Below, in pieces: positions 47,266 to 56,878 of a DNA stretch of 64,000 nucleotides. The stretch spans positions 372,001-436,000 of the forward strand of contig JADNRZ010000004.1 in NCBI GenBank assembly GCA_015501605.1, read 5' to 3'. This stretch comes from Panaeolus papilionaceus (lineage: Eukaryota; Basidiomycota; Agaricomycetes; Agaricales). The translations under genes were made by a program, and so were the position numbers. Each line of letters starts with the position of its first letter. Within the stretch, counting starts at the first letter, position 1. A model generated the notes under the pieces. That model saw only the letters and a program-made list of their open reading frames with translations. It was not told the origin of the DNA and made no database searches.

Positions 47266-49122
47266 TCACGCAGATACCCAAGGTTGACTGACAAGCTGTT
47301 GGACAGAGAGCAAAGCACGGTAACGAACATCCGAGTTGGGATGAGTCATTAGTTCCATAACTTTTGCTTTCCCGCCAAAATCGGTCACGTATCTAAAAAT
47401 TGAATGAGCGTAGTTGCAAGCGATAAAATCAATGGCGATACTTACTTCTTGCCCCTCTCATAGTGCTTGACGTACTGTCCAATGTCATGAGCGGCTACTG
47501 CCAGAACGATAGGATCTTTTGATTCTTGAAGTATTTTAATCAAGACCCTGAAACAATGCGTATGCTTGATGAGAAGAAAATGTATCAGAGAAAACTTCAG
47601 CTCACTTGAGTTGTTCGTGCCCTTTCTCGTTCAGCTTAACAGCATTTTCTTTCCAGAAGTCGTCGGATTCATGGACGGGCGTCCATGATAGATGGCCGGA
47701 TGCAAGTTCCGAGGTATACTCGTCGTACGTTCTGGCAAAATCTTTCAATGAAATGGACGACCTCGATAGATCAATGAGGCTTACGTCAAACTTTCAAATC
47801 GTGAGTTGAGTTCGTCTTTGAGATATTTGACGTCTTCAAGAATATCCTCGTCGGACCACTTCCTGGTTGCGAGGTTTTTTGCAAACGGTAAGAGTTGAGA
47901 CACTAGCATTGCCGGCAGGTTTGCAGCTGGGGCCTTGGACACCAAGTTCTTGAGGGACAGAATGTGAGTCGGATATCACTAATGTAACACTGCAAATATA
48001 GATACCCGGAAAGTAGCGACAATAACGCGAATGACCTTCTCCTTGACGGCGGTTTGTGCCACCTCTACCAGGGTCGGAATGATATCGTATTTCCTGGCAA
48101 AATGTTAGACCACATAGCATAAGAAACTTCGCAATGATACTGACTTGTTGATGTTCTCCGCGATCTCTGGTTCAAATGAGAGCAACCAGAGGCAAAAGGC
48201 AACTTGATAGCTCATTTGAGGGCCAAGATTCCTTTTCAGAATCTCGCTCAAACTATGACCCCTAGTCAATAACGAGTCAGGCTGCAAATATGTAAACCGC
48301 ACCCAGTGATAATGCCGGCAGTCTTCCATACTTCTGTTCTACATGTCGGCCTAAGTAGTAAGGATTCTAGGCATTGGACTGCGATATCTCGCTTGTTCGC
48401 GGATGGCCCTTGAATAAAAGTGGCGAGCGTTGTCAAGAAAGGACGAAGATCCTGAGATTTCAAGGGAGTGGATTCTGCGCTATGTGTGGGGTAAGAAAAT
48501 GATGTAAAATACGTTGGAGGATACCTTACCTCATAAGTACAGTCATAATTTGAGCGGTTTTGAGCTGAATGAACTCGTCCTGCGATTCGAGACAACTGTC
48601 AGCACCGTCAGCGAACAGTAGTCCAGGGCTAGTCGTCTCATTCGCCTACCGCAGCAGCACAGTAAACGGCAAATCGGCGTCCGTTTCTGAAGCTTTGATA
48701 AACAGCGGAATCCTTTCTTCATGATCTAGTCGGAATGTTCTGGTATGTCATGAAGTAGGCGTGCGCAACGATTCGGACTCACCAGTCAGAGCATCTGTGA
48801 TCAGAACTAGCAGGCATTGTATAGGGTCAATCCGCTGAAGTTTCTTGAGAAGATTCAGATACAAAAGGGCATATGTCCGGCCTTCAGAAAGCAGAACAGA
48901 TTCGACTTTGTTACGTGGCTGCCGCTCTACTTTCTTTATATGTGCCAATTCGTCCAAGGTGATGAGTTCTGCACGTTGATATCCCTAGATATAATATGAA
49001 CAATAAAAGACAGATCAATTATGTATATATGCACCTCCCATGGAACAAGTTTCTGACGAATCTTTGCCGAGTTCTCGTCGAGATAAGCGTTTGAAAGGAG
49101 AGAGACGGACATTGTTCAAGGT
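47266..49122 (-). CDS. VMA13: V-type ATPase subunit H (Vma13)
   Basis: Subunit H caps the cytosolic V1 sector and couples or silences ATP hydrolysis when V1 leaves the membrane. The first exon MSVSLLSNAYLDENSAKIRQ, ending KLVPWE, fits the family start, and joins GYQRAELITLDELAHIKKVE after an intron that opens near 49048. Further exons give armadillo-like helices: LLYLNLLKKLQRIDPIQCLL, AVQCLESLLLRPTCRTEVWK, SYQVAFCLWLLSFEPEIAEN, KVIRVIVATF, KNLVSKAPAANLPAMLV. The C-terminal domain has FWKENAVKLNEKGHEQLK, ILQESKDPIVLAVAAHDIG and YRALLSVQQLVSQPWVSA, stop 47266-47268. About ten introns. It diverges from the mL46 gene over 173 bp. Confidence 0.93.
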
Positions 49123-49295
49123 GGAAAGCAGGACGATTCCTAAATCATCATCGTTCGTCAATGCTGCAATCAAATGTGCCCTAATTGATTCGAGTCACAT
49201 GATCTCTCTGAGTTATTTTTGTGAGAAAGGTTTCTACAAAGTAGGTGTAACAGTTGACCAGAACGCAATTTCTATTCCATTAACAAAAGTTTATA
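49123..49295. promoter_or_regulatory. Divergent promoter (V-ATPase subunit H / mL46)
   Basis: 173 bp between the ATG at 49122 (minus) and 49296 (plus). It contains CAAAAGTTTATA close to the mL46 start, a TATA-like word, and no other feature I can name. Longer plus-strand readings through this stretch (49040-49318) are antisense to the V-ATPase first exon. Confidence 0.45.
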
Positions 49296-50325
49296 ATGCT
49301 ATCAAGATCATGCTGTAGAGGTATTTATTATTGATTTTACTCTGTGGTTAAATTTGAATGCTCAATAGTACATTTTAACAGGGGCACGGTTGCCTTTCAG
49401 GTCATATTCTACAGAGGTTCAGAATGCCTCCCAACCTTCACGCTCAAAAAAGGCTATGAAGCCGCTCATTTCTACGGCTATTGTCCTAAACCGTTCTCCA
49501 GTATTAACCCGTTCTCCGGCACCTTTTGAAACCGCGTACTACTCATACCAAGGAAGAATACGACGCGCTTTGCATAACCCCTTCCCATACGACTTCTATT
49601 TCAAACAGGGTTCACTGCTCGAGAAACGCTTCAATATCGAAGAGCGAAACAGAGAGAAGCGGGCATTTGGTCCTGCGTTCCTGGAGAAGGAGGACATCAC
49701 GGAAGAACAGAGGCAAGCAGATATTGCTGCCGTTGAGCAACTGGCTATCCAGGAGGGAGAAGGAGAAACTTTGGCTCCAAGGAAGCATGAGTCGGATACC
49801 ACTGGTGATGTCAAGAGTCTTGACAGGCAGGGACAGCGTAACCTTTATTTGCTATTAAAGGCCACAGACAGCGCAGGCAAGTCAACATGGCGTTTCCCTC
49901 AGGGTGATGTAGAGAAGGGCCAGCTCCTTCACCAGGTATTTCCTTCGACCTATTCGACTCACATCCTGGTCTAAACAAACTTATAGGCCGCGCAGAAGGA
50001 TCTTCATGCCGAATGCGGTGATAACATGGACTCTTGGATTGTTGGCAGAATACCGATTGGTGTCTATCAACCTCCGACGGTCCCACAGTCAACACCAGAG
50101 ACACCCGAGGTATACTTTCCCTGTTTTCCTTCGATATAAACGTAACTAACAGTTGGATATTTGTAGCACTACGTGTTTTTCTTCAAAGGCCATATCATGG
50201 CTGGTCAGGTTAAGCCAGAGGGTAAAGGTGTAGAGGATTTCGCGTGGTTAACTAAAGAGGAAATCGAAACCCGCGTCGTTCCTCACTACTGGAACGCCAT
50301 TAAGGATATCCTATCCGACTTCTAG
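49296..50325 (+). CDS. MRPL17: Mitochondrial large ribosomal subunit protein mL46
   Basis: A 25-nt first exon (49296-49320, MLSRSCCRG) joins across a 61-nt intron to GARLPFRSYSTEVQNASQ, giving a textbook mitochondrial presequence. This start is chosen because the next in-frame Met (AMKPL) would remove it. The mature part has STAIVLNRSPVLTRSPAPFE, NPFPYDFYFKQGSLLEKRFN and a Nudix-like fold (STWRFPQGDVEKGQLLHQAA then QKDLHAECGDN). The Nudix box is degenerate, KD in place of the catalytic RE, as expected for a structural ribosomal protein. The end reads VFFFKGHIMAGQVKPEGK and HYWNAIKDILSDF, stop 50323-50325. Yeast name Mrpl17. Confidence 0.92.
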
Positions 50326-50415
50326 CTTACCTTTACTTTCATCACTAATATTAATGCTTAATTATACCGCCCATTTAAGTTGAACAATTTGGTTAGATTA
50401 CGTTCAGACATATGA

Positions 50416-51848
50416 TTACGATTTGGGTGCAGCAATGGCCTTGCGGGAGTTCTTTTGTGCGTCGTCGAACCTTCTTACGACAACTTCACATTTTGTCGAT
50501 TGGCAAATGTGTCTCGAGCCTCGTTTAATTTCTTCAGAGAAAAGCGTAAGGCCAGCTGCGCGTTCGACTGCTTCAACTAGAGAAACCACACGCATTAGAG
50601 CATGTAATGCGCGTTTGGATAAATGATTGTTACCTGGAACCACAAAGCTTGTCAAAGGTGCTTCGTCAGGAATGATGGCATTGGGCAGCACAAATGCGCC
50701 TGTTGCTACTTCGAGAATCTCCGGTGTGGAAGGGGTCGCGGGCTTGGTAGTTAGCACAACTTTGGCAAAGTGGGTTGGAACAGAAACGTTGGGTGGGTTG
50801 CCAATTACTTCGTGGCTCTGTTTCATCGGGGATCGTCAACAAAGTTCTGTAGCAGCAAGGTGGAAGCAAGTCACTGACCACTCTCCATTTACCATCCGAC
50901 TCTTTGCGAGGCAGATACAAGGGGACAGTGAAGACATACACATCTTGGAAATTACCAGTGAGGCGTCGGCACCATTCCTCCAAGTATGCCCAATCTACGA
51001 GGAATACTCATCAGAGATAATTTCGCTTTCCCAGACGGAAAAAAAACACTCACAATGCCGGTTGAACCCGTCACCAACTTGTGGGGCAATATTGGAAAGC
51101 AAAAAGGTCTCGTCCATTGCGGCCTAATAAGCCGACATATCAAGATCCAAAGCATAAACCTCGGGAGAGAATCGTACCTGAGAACTCTTCGCGTCTGCTG
51201 CTGGAACCCTTTGATACACATTACCAACACACCACCCAACAAAGATAATTAATAGTGAACCCACATGTGTCCGCGGTCATACCCACTCTTGAAGTAATCT
51301 TGTAACTTTGCTCTAAACTGACTGGGCACCGATTCGTCTTCTACGAATTTCGAATTGCTGCGATCGCCACTTGGTTCGGAGGCAGGACGGGTCAGGGATG
51401 CTTTGGTGAGGTGTTCCGCGGTCTAGGTTCATGAAAGAAGATTTATAAAGCTGGTAAAAAAAAAAAAACCAGGTCCAAAACAGTTACATACCCATGATGG
51501 GTGTCGCAGCCGTCTGTCATACGCTGCTACATATGCTTTTCGAATCAAGGTATCGGCGATGGGTCCTGCAGATGCTCAATACGGAAAGAACAAAAAGCAG
51601 TCCGAAACACTCATACCAGGATTTCCATGCTTGAGAACAGGGTGCAAAGATGAAGCAACAGTCAGGTCCGTTGAGATTTGAGGTGCTTTGGTGGACGTGT
51701 TCAACCCAATGACCGGAGCAGGTGTAGTGGGAGGTACAGCAGAAACAGCCTTTTGATGCTTTTTATTGGTTATAACGGTCGCAATACCTCCACCAAGCAC
51801 TGCACCAGCAGTAAAGACTGCAGCATGAACAATAGCGGAGCCGGGCAT
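50416..51848 (-). CDS. NUC1: Mitochondrial endonuclease G (Nuc1), DNA/RNA non-specific nuclease
   Basis: Nuc1 is a beta-beta-alpha metal nuclease of the mitochondrial intermembrane space, with roles in mtDNA turnover and fungal cell death. The start MPGSAIVHAAVFTAGAVLGG is a hydrophobic N-terminal anchor, as in Nuc1. After a Pro/Thr linker come KAYVAAYDRRLRHPSWTAEH, FRAKLQDYFKSGYDRGHM with the catalytic His, VPAADAKSSQ, METFLLSN-type block (MDETFLLSNIAPQVGDGFNR), and WAYLEEWCRRLTGNFQDVYV. It continues VFTVPLYLPRKESDGKWRV and SHEVIGNPPNVSVPTHFAKV. The last exon is a variable tail ending KAIAAPKS at 50416. All active-site motifs appear intact. The family also includes secreted nucleases, but the anchor argues for the mitochondrial form. 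Confidence 0.93.
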
Positions 51849-52538
51849 TATTGGTGAAGCACACAGTCGTAGTAGTACGAAATGTTAGGAAAGCCTGAAA
51901 TTGAATTTCAAGGCTATTTTTATATCTTACCCCCATAAGGTAAACACACGAATATCTGTGTTCCGATTCATTCTTCTCCCCAAAGGTCAACAGCTTGCAA
52001 TTGGACGACATACGAAAAATTATTTTAGTACTTAAGGAGTTGTTTTTAGTTACCGTCATGTATTGCAGAAAGTCTAATAGCCTTTCAGTTGTGGTACAAT
52101 GTACTTTAATATGCATGAATCTTCAGCCAGAAGATACTAGAGGATTGAGAGAGAGAAAAAGAAACGAGGTTCATATATTTAACAAGCCGAATCAGAAAAA
52201 TATAGGTAGGATAGTGGTGATGAGGAAAAGTTATGTTGAATACGAATTCCGAAAATGCTTTTTTCACTATGGGACGTACTAGGAAAGAGGGTAGATGGTA
52301 AGCGAGTGACGAGGGAGAAGTATACCGAGAGTATATATACCAAAACAGGTGAAGAAACAGAAAGAAACAATATCGTAAAGGAGCGAGTCGGTCAGTTGGT
52401 TGTATAGAATGAGTTAGAGTATGGAATCAAGAAGCAGAAGGATGACAAAGTAATTAAAAGGTATGAAAAAAAAAGTTAGCGGCCACTCCGACCATCATCA
52501 CCTGTTAGGCTGTCTGAGCGAACTTTGATAGGTACACA
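51849..52538. other. 690-bp intergenic region
   Basis: It lies between two minus-strand genes, so it holds the NUC1 promoter and the 3' UTR of the RRM/R3H gene. A GAGAGAGAAAAAGAAACGAGG-like purine stretch occurs at 52146-52166, and TATA-like ATATATACC at 52332. Apparent ORFs (51995-52282 plus; 51763-52116 minus) have random-looking composition. No RNA gene recognised. Confidence 0.45.
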
Positions 52539-54397
52539 TCAGATTTCCAGTGGTTCGTAAGTTTGAGCATCGAGCCCACCTCTGCCCGAGAGTTGACTTT
52601 CGCTCGCACCGACCCTGCTATCACGTCGACTGAACCCTGCAAGGCCGGGTCCACGAGGCTGACGAACAACTCCGCTACCGAGGCTGTCGTGGCCACCACC
52701 ATTCATTGATCCTATGCTGGCAGGCAGGCTGGGAACGGGGGGTACAGAACCAGCAAAGGCGCTGTGACCGTTTGAGAACAAGGAGCCGAAGCCAGCAGAA
52801 ACCCGGCGAGAAGGCGATGCGATGGTAGCATAGCCTTCACGAATATTGCCGTTGGAAGCACGGGAGCTCAGTCGAGGAGCCTGCTGGTGAAGGGTTTTCA
52901 TGTCTGGCATTGACTTCTTGACGCGAAGCGAATTGACGGTGGTGGTCGGACTTATCGGGGTCAAATATGCGGAAGGTGCGCGGGAGAGGGTATGTGGCTG
53001 ACGCTGAACCTGTTGCTGCTGCTAGGATTGAGTCAGAACATGAAAGATGACTGATAATGCGTGCGTGGTACTTACCCTCTGTGGGTCAATGCGGGTGACA
53101 ACGGCGTAACGCTCTTCTCCTTCGCCGACAGAATAATGGTAAACGCCAAGTTTCTGGGCAATAAGATGCACGACCCTCCTTTGCTTGGGGGTGAGAGTTC
53201 GAGAAAATGCCAATTCATCGCGCATCCTATCATCCTTGAATAATAGGATTCTAGTATAAATTTCCAAGGTTGATGCGTCGTTAAGATCGAGTTCATTGCT
53301 AGAGGAAGACTTCTCTGAAACACTTGGTGTAGTTGAGGTTGGAGGTGCCTGAGCTGGTGCAGGGGTTGGCATGGAATATGTGGGAGTAGGCATAGTCAAA
53401 CCTGGTGGAGAGTACTGAGTGGTCTGTTGCTGTTGCTGCTGGTAAGCGGCACTCGAAGAAAAAGATCGCTGAGGACTGAAGGCGGATGCAATTGCTGTGC
53501 CATAATCTTCATATTGTGGTTGCTGTTGGCGCTCTTTTTCCAATTGCATAGAGCGCATCCTACGAATGGCCTTTTCTCTTTCGATGCGCTCTTTTTCTCC
53601 TGCTTGAAGTACTTTTTTGTATTCCACACGCAATTTTCGACCCTGGACGTCGAAACCATTGAGAGCAGCAACAACTGCATCGGCGTCGACTGCCTGACGG
53701 AAGTTGGCAAAAGCCAAACCACGGAAAGAGCCCTGCTGGTCCAAATGGTAATTGAAGGCATAGGGGGTGGGAATGGACAGAGAAGCCTGTTGATGGAACG
53801 ATGAGTAAAAAAAAAAAAAAGGAACCCAATGGATGAATGATATTAGACTGACGATGATCTCGAGGAGGGTCTCCCTCTTTACATTGAATGGAATGTTTTT
53901 AATGACGATGGCAGTAGGAATAATCTCGTCGTCGCTGTTCAGTGTGGTGACGGGGGTACCATTGTTGGTGGCTGGTGTGACAGGGGCGAGGGGGTTGATA
54001 TGACCCAAAGGTGGTGAGCCGCCAGTTGAGGAAAAATCCGAGTTATTATGAGGGGAAAGAGAACGATTATCGGGGGTATTGGTATTGTCAAGCCATTGCT
54101 ATTGGTTTGTGATGAAATATGATGAGCAATTATTCAAAATCTAAACAAGATCAAAGAATGAAAAAAAGGGCAACTAACTGTTGGTAAACCACTGCGAACT
54201 TGCTTCTTTAAAGGAGATTGAGACAAGGTTGAAAGTGGATTGTATGGAGATTGCTGCAAAGCCTGAGTTGTAGCAAAATGGTACTGCCTGTTAAGCGATG
54301 TGTTGTTTCCTTCGTAATCATAAGTGTCATGAAGACGTTGCTGAGAAGGTCTTGAATTCAAAGTAAGAGAAGAAATATCAGGAGGAGAAGAGGACAT
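52539..54397 (-). CDS. RRM + R3H RNA-binding protein (PIN4/Cip-like)
   Basis: Start MSSSPPDISSLTLNSRPSQQ at 54397. After a Ser/Pro/Asn-rich leader comes an RRM with RNP2-like AIVIKNIPFNVKRETLLEII, and after an intron SLSIPTPYAFNYHLD, RNP1-like GSFRGLAFANFRQAVDADAV and LRVEYKKVL. A helix rich in E/K/R follows, then a Gln/Pro/Ala-rich linker. Next is an R3H-like region (LEIYTRILLFKDDRMRDELA, LTPKQRRVVHLIAQKLGVYH). The C-terminal exons are Ser/Gly-rich disorder ending TYEPLEI at 52539. This architecture matches budding-yeast Pin4 and fission-yeast Cip1/Cip2, RNA-binding proteins linked to checkpoint and stress mRNA control. An intron at about 53785-53850 contains a poly-T run on the coding strand. 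Confidence 0.88.
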
Positions 54398-54458
54398 GAT
54401 TTAAAGCAGAAACAGGATGTAACAGACAAACAGGACTGAGAGACAGTTAAGAGATATG

Positions 54459-54550
54459 AAGGAGAGAGAGACAGAGAGACAGAGGAGAGAGAAAGATAGA
54501 GAAAGACAGAAACTAAGGAGGATGGATGGATGGATGAGAGAGAGAGAGAG
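54459..54550 (+). repeat. GA-rich simple repeat upstream of the PIN4-like gene
   Basis: About 90 bp of almost pure A/G: GGAGAGAGAGACAGAGAGAC, further GAGA/GAAA words, then GGATGGATGGATGGATG and a (GA)n run. It lies 60-150 bp upstream of the ATG at 54397, so the mRNA-sense strand is a CT-rich promoter or leader tract. Confidence 0.75.
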
Positions 54551-54631
54551 TCTTGTCTGGTTCGTAAAAATCAGCTTATATCTATTTCTCTCACGCTATA
54601 TAAAAAACAACAAAAAATATTTAGTTTCTTT

Positions 54632-55324
54632 CTATCCCCTAAGAACAATCATCGCTCGATTTAATCGAGGTAATAATTGGTCGACATCTACGCTAATATT
54701 AATGCTACCAGAGTGATCCCATGGTCCACGCAGTCGACGACTGGGTTCGGGGATAACGACTTGAAGACTTTCATCAGTTCGTGTTCGAGGTTGTCCTTGA
54801 TTGCTTAAAACAACTACACTCTCTTCCTCGCGAATTCGGAATGCAGGTCGCGGTAAAGAAGGTAGTCTATGTTTGGGTGTGCTGTCATCAAAATAATCAG
54901 CTGTCCGTTCAACCACCTGTCTATCAATTACTCACTCCCGTGAAGGTGTTGGACCTTGTGCAAGTCTCAAAGACGATGGTGGTGCTCTGCGTGGCATATT
55001 GGTCTTTAATTTGTGAAAAGAAAGATAGCTGATATATCAAAAGAAGGGTTTGCAAGAACGTTGCTGCCCAATCGTTAGCACAATGTCCATACATTCCATG
55101 CGCCATTGTTACGTACAAGGAGACTTGTTTGTTGAAATCTACCACAAAGCAACCAGCGCTTTGGTTTGACGGCAGAGTATTGGTGGGTACTATCAAAGTG
55201 CCTTGGAAGGAAGAAAAAAGAGGAGGGTGGGGAACGCAGTAATATAAGTAAAAGTTGAAACCTGTCCAATGTCACAGTCAGCCAAACCATCCACACCAAC
55301 CAACGGATCACCGGCTCTTTCCAT
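54632..55324 (-). CDS. Small conserved-looking protein, family not recognised
   Basis: Coding character is clear in three blocks. One is TLIVPTNTLPSNQSAGCF and VVDFNKQVSLY, ending at a GTAACA donor. The second is LSFFSQIKDQYATQSTTIVF and ETCTRSNTFTG. The third is VVERTADYFDDSTPKHRLPS to a last stretch SINISVDVDQLLPRLNRAMI, stop 54632. The first block weakly resembles GRAM/PH-like strands, but I would not name it. The start is unsure: MERA at 55324 with a one-base-phase donor fits the TLIV exon. The junction between blocks two and three is odd: joining them in frame needs either a 19-nt GTGAGT...CAG intron or a 34-nt one. Length would be about 165-190 residues. Confidence 0.5.
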
Positions 55325-55753
55325 CCTTGCCAACCTCTGCTCCCTTCCCTGACTACCATTCATCCTCTCCCTTTATCTTCTCATTACTTACTATATCTAC
55401 GCCTCACTATCATCATGTATTATTCGCCGAATTCTATACTTTACCCTTTGCCTTATTTTACTTATGATCCTTCATCTTTTTGTGACATCCTATTTTTGAC
55501 ATTGTGAATTCACATCAAACCCTTGATGTACAATCTCAAGATGAACAGCCTCGTTCGGATGTATCCAATTTAGAAGAAAGCGTGATGCATCATGCAAATA
55601 ATAAAACATGTATGGGAAATGCACAGTGAATGCCGATATCAAGGTATGTACACACAGCAAGGTTCAACACAATCTAAGAGTCATTAACTGGTCTATAGTA
55701 TTTCATCAATTGTGTTTTAAACACTGAATATTTTCATTAGTACCACGCAAATT
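55325..55753. other. Intergenic region upstream of the small unknown gene
   Basis: About 430 bp. The part next to the unknown gene (55320-55480) is C/T-rich on the plus strand. The rest may be the 3' UTR, or a last coding exon (about 55664-55692), of UBE2C. No separate gene is visible. Confidence 0.4.
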
Positions 55754-56584
55754 TCAAGTATGGTCACACATACCAGAAGGCGAGTTCCAGTTGTTAGCCG
55801 CTTCAGCATTCAGTGGTGAAGCATTGTTCGGTTCTGCACAAGGCGTAATTTAACCGCTGTTTAATCAACGCAGCATGGACAAGCGTACCACCAAGCAGGG
55901 ACTGCAATGAGAGCAGGATGGTCTGCACGCTATACACAGCCGACCACTTGTCCTGTTGAATAACTCTGATGAGCTGGCTTCATCGCAGGCTAACAATAAA
56001 CTAACCTGCAAGATGTCAAGACAGATCGCACCACTCGTGATGTCGACATTGGGGTGGTAGCAGCATGGCGGGTCAAACTTGATGGTTGGGGCCACATAAG
56101 GATAATTAGGGGGGAAAGATATTGCGATTTTATATGTCAGTCCTGCATAAACCTTGAAGAAAATGTTAATCAACAGAAACAAGTAATCCAGTGGCACCCT
56201 TACGGTCTCAGTTGGGCCTTCAATCGTTCCAACCCATTCAAAGAGGTTTCCGTCATGTTTTGGGAATGCAGACTGCCATAGGTTAACACAATCAATGTTC
56301 ATTCCGAACGGAGATAATGGGAAAACTCACAATTCCAGGAGAAGCTGACATCTAAACCTTGGATTGAGACCTTGGATTGATGATGGCATATGAGAATCAA
56401 CTTACCATCAAGGTCATTAGTTCGTTAGTTAGCCTACGAGAAGCTGATTAGGTATGCAAACAGGAACAAGAATCTGTTGAACACACCTTTTCGCGACACT
56501 TCCAGCCACTTGTTGAGTTGAAGATGCAACATTAGACTTTGAAGAAGCGCGAGGAGGCACAATAGAGGAAGTGACTTGTTCCAT
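55754..56584 (-). CDS. UBE2C: Ubiquitin-conjugating enzyme E2 C (APC/C E2; UbcP4/Ubc11)
   Basis: This E2 starts ubiquitin chains on cyclin B and securin for the anaphase-promoting complex. The start [20 protein letters not shown] has the Ser/Ala-rich extension typical of UBE2C. The core is [10 protein letters not shown] (28-nt exon), MSASPGI (21-nt exon), [40 protein letters not shown], then [16 protein letters not shown] with the HPN motif and catalytic Cys. [38 protein letters not shown] follow. The C-terminal helix seems shortened: reading on gives SPSGMCDHT and a stop at 55754, or a GTATGT donor leads to DQLMTLRLC and a stop at 55664. Neither matches the family's usual end. Intron count is high for so small a gene. 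Confidence 0.9.
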
Positions 56585-56878
56585 GTTGAATTATACGAAA
56601 AAAGAAATTGAAGAGGAAAACGCGTAAAAAAGGATAAGTAATTGAAGAAAACAGTGAATAAGAAACCAGAACAAGTTGAAGTAGTTGAATTACAAGTTTG
56701 AAGTTCACAGTTGGCGTTAATGTAATACGGTCACGTGTAAATTTCGTGTGAATAAATTTGATTAGTCATCCTTATGGTGCGGGGGAAAGGGAATGATGGC
56801 AATCATCCATTCACAACTGACAAAACCTCAACAACTTTTATTTCTCCGTCTCCGTCTTTCTCCTCCTTCAAGGACATA

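Noticed and set aside
51995..52282. 95-residue plus-strand ORF
   Set aside because: Intergenic, unremarkable composition, no motif. It overlaps likely UTR of the flanking minus-strand genes.
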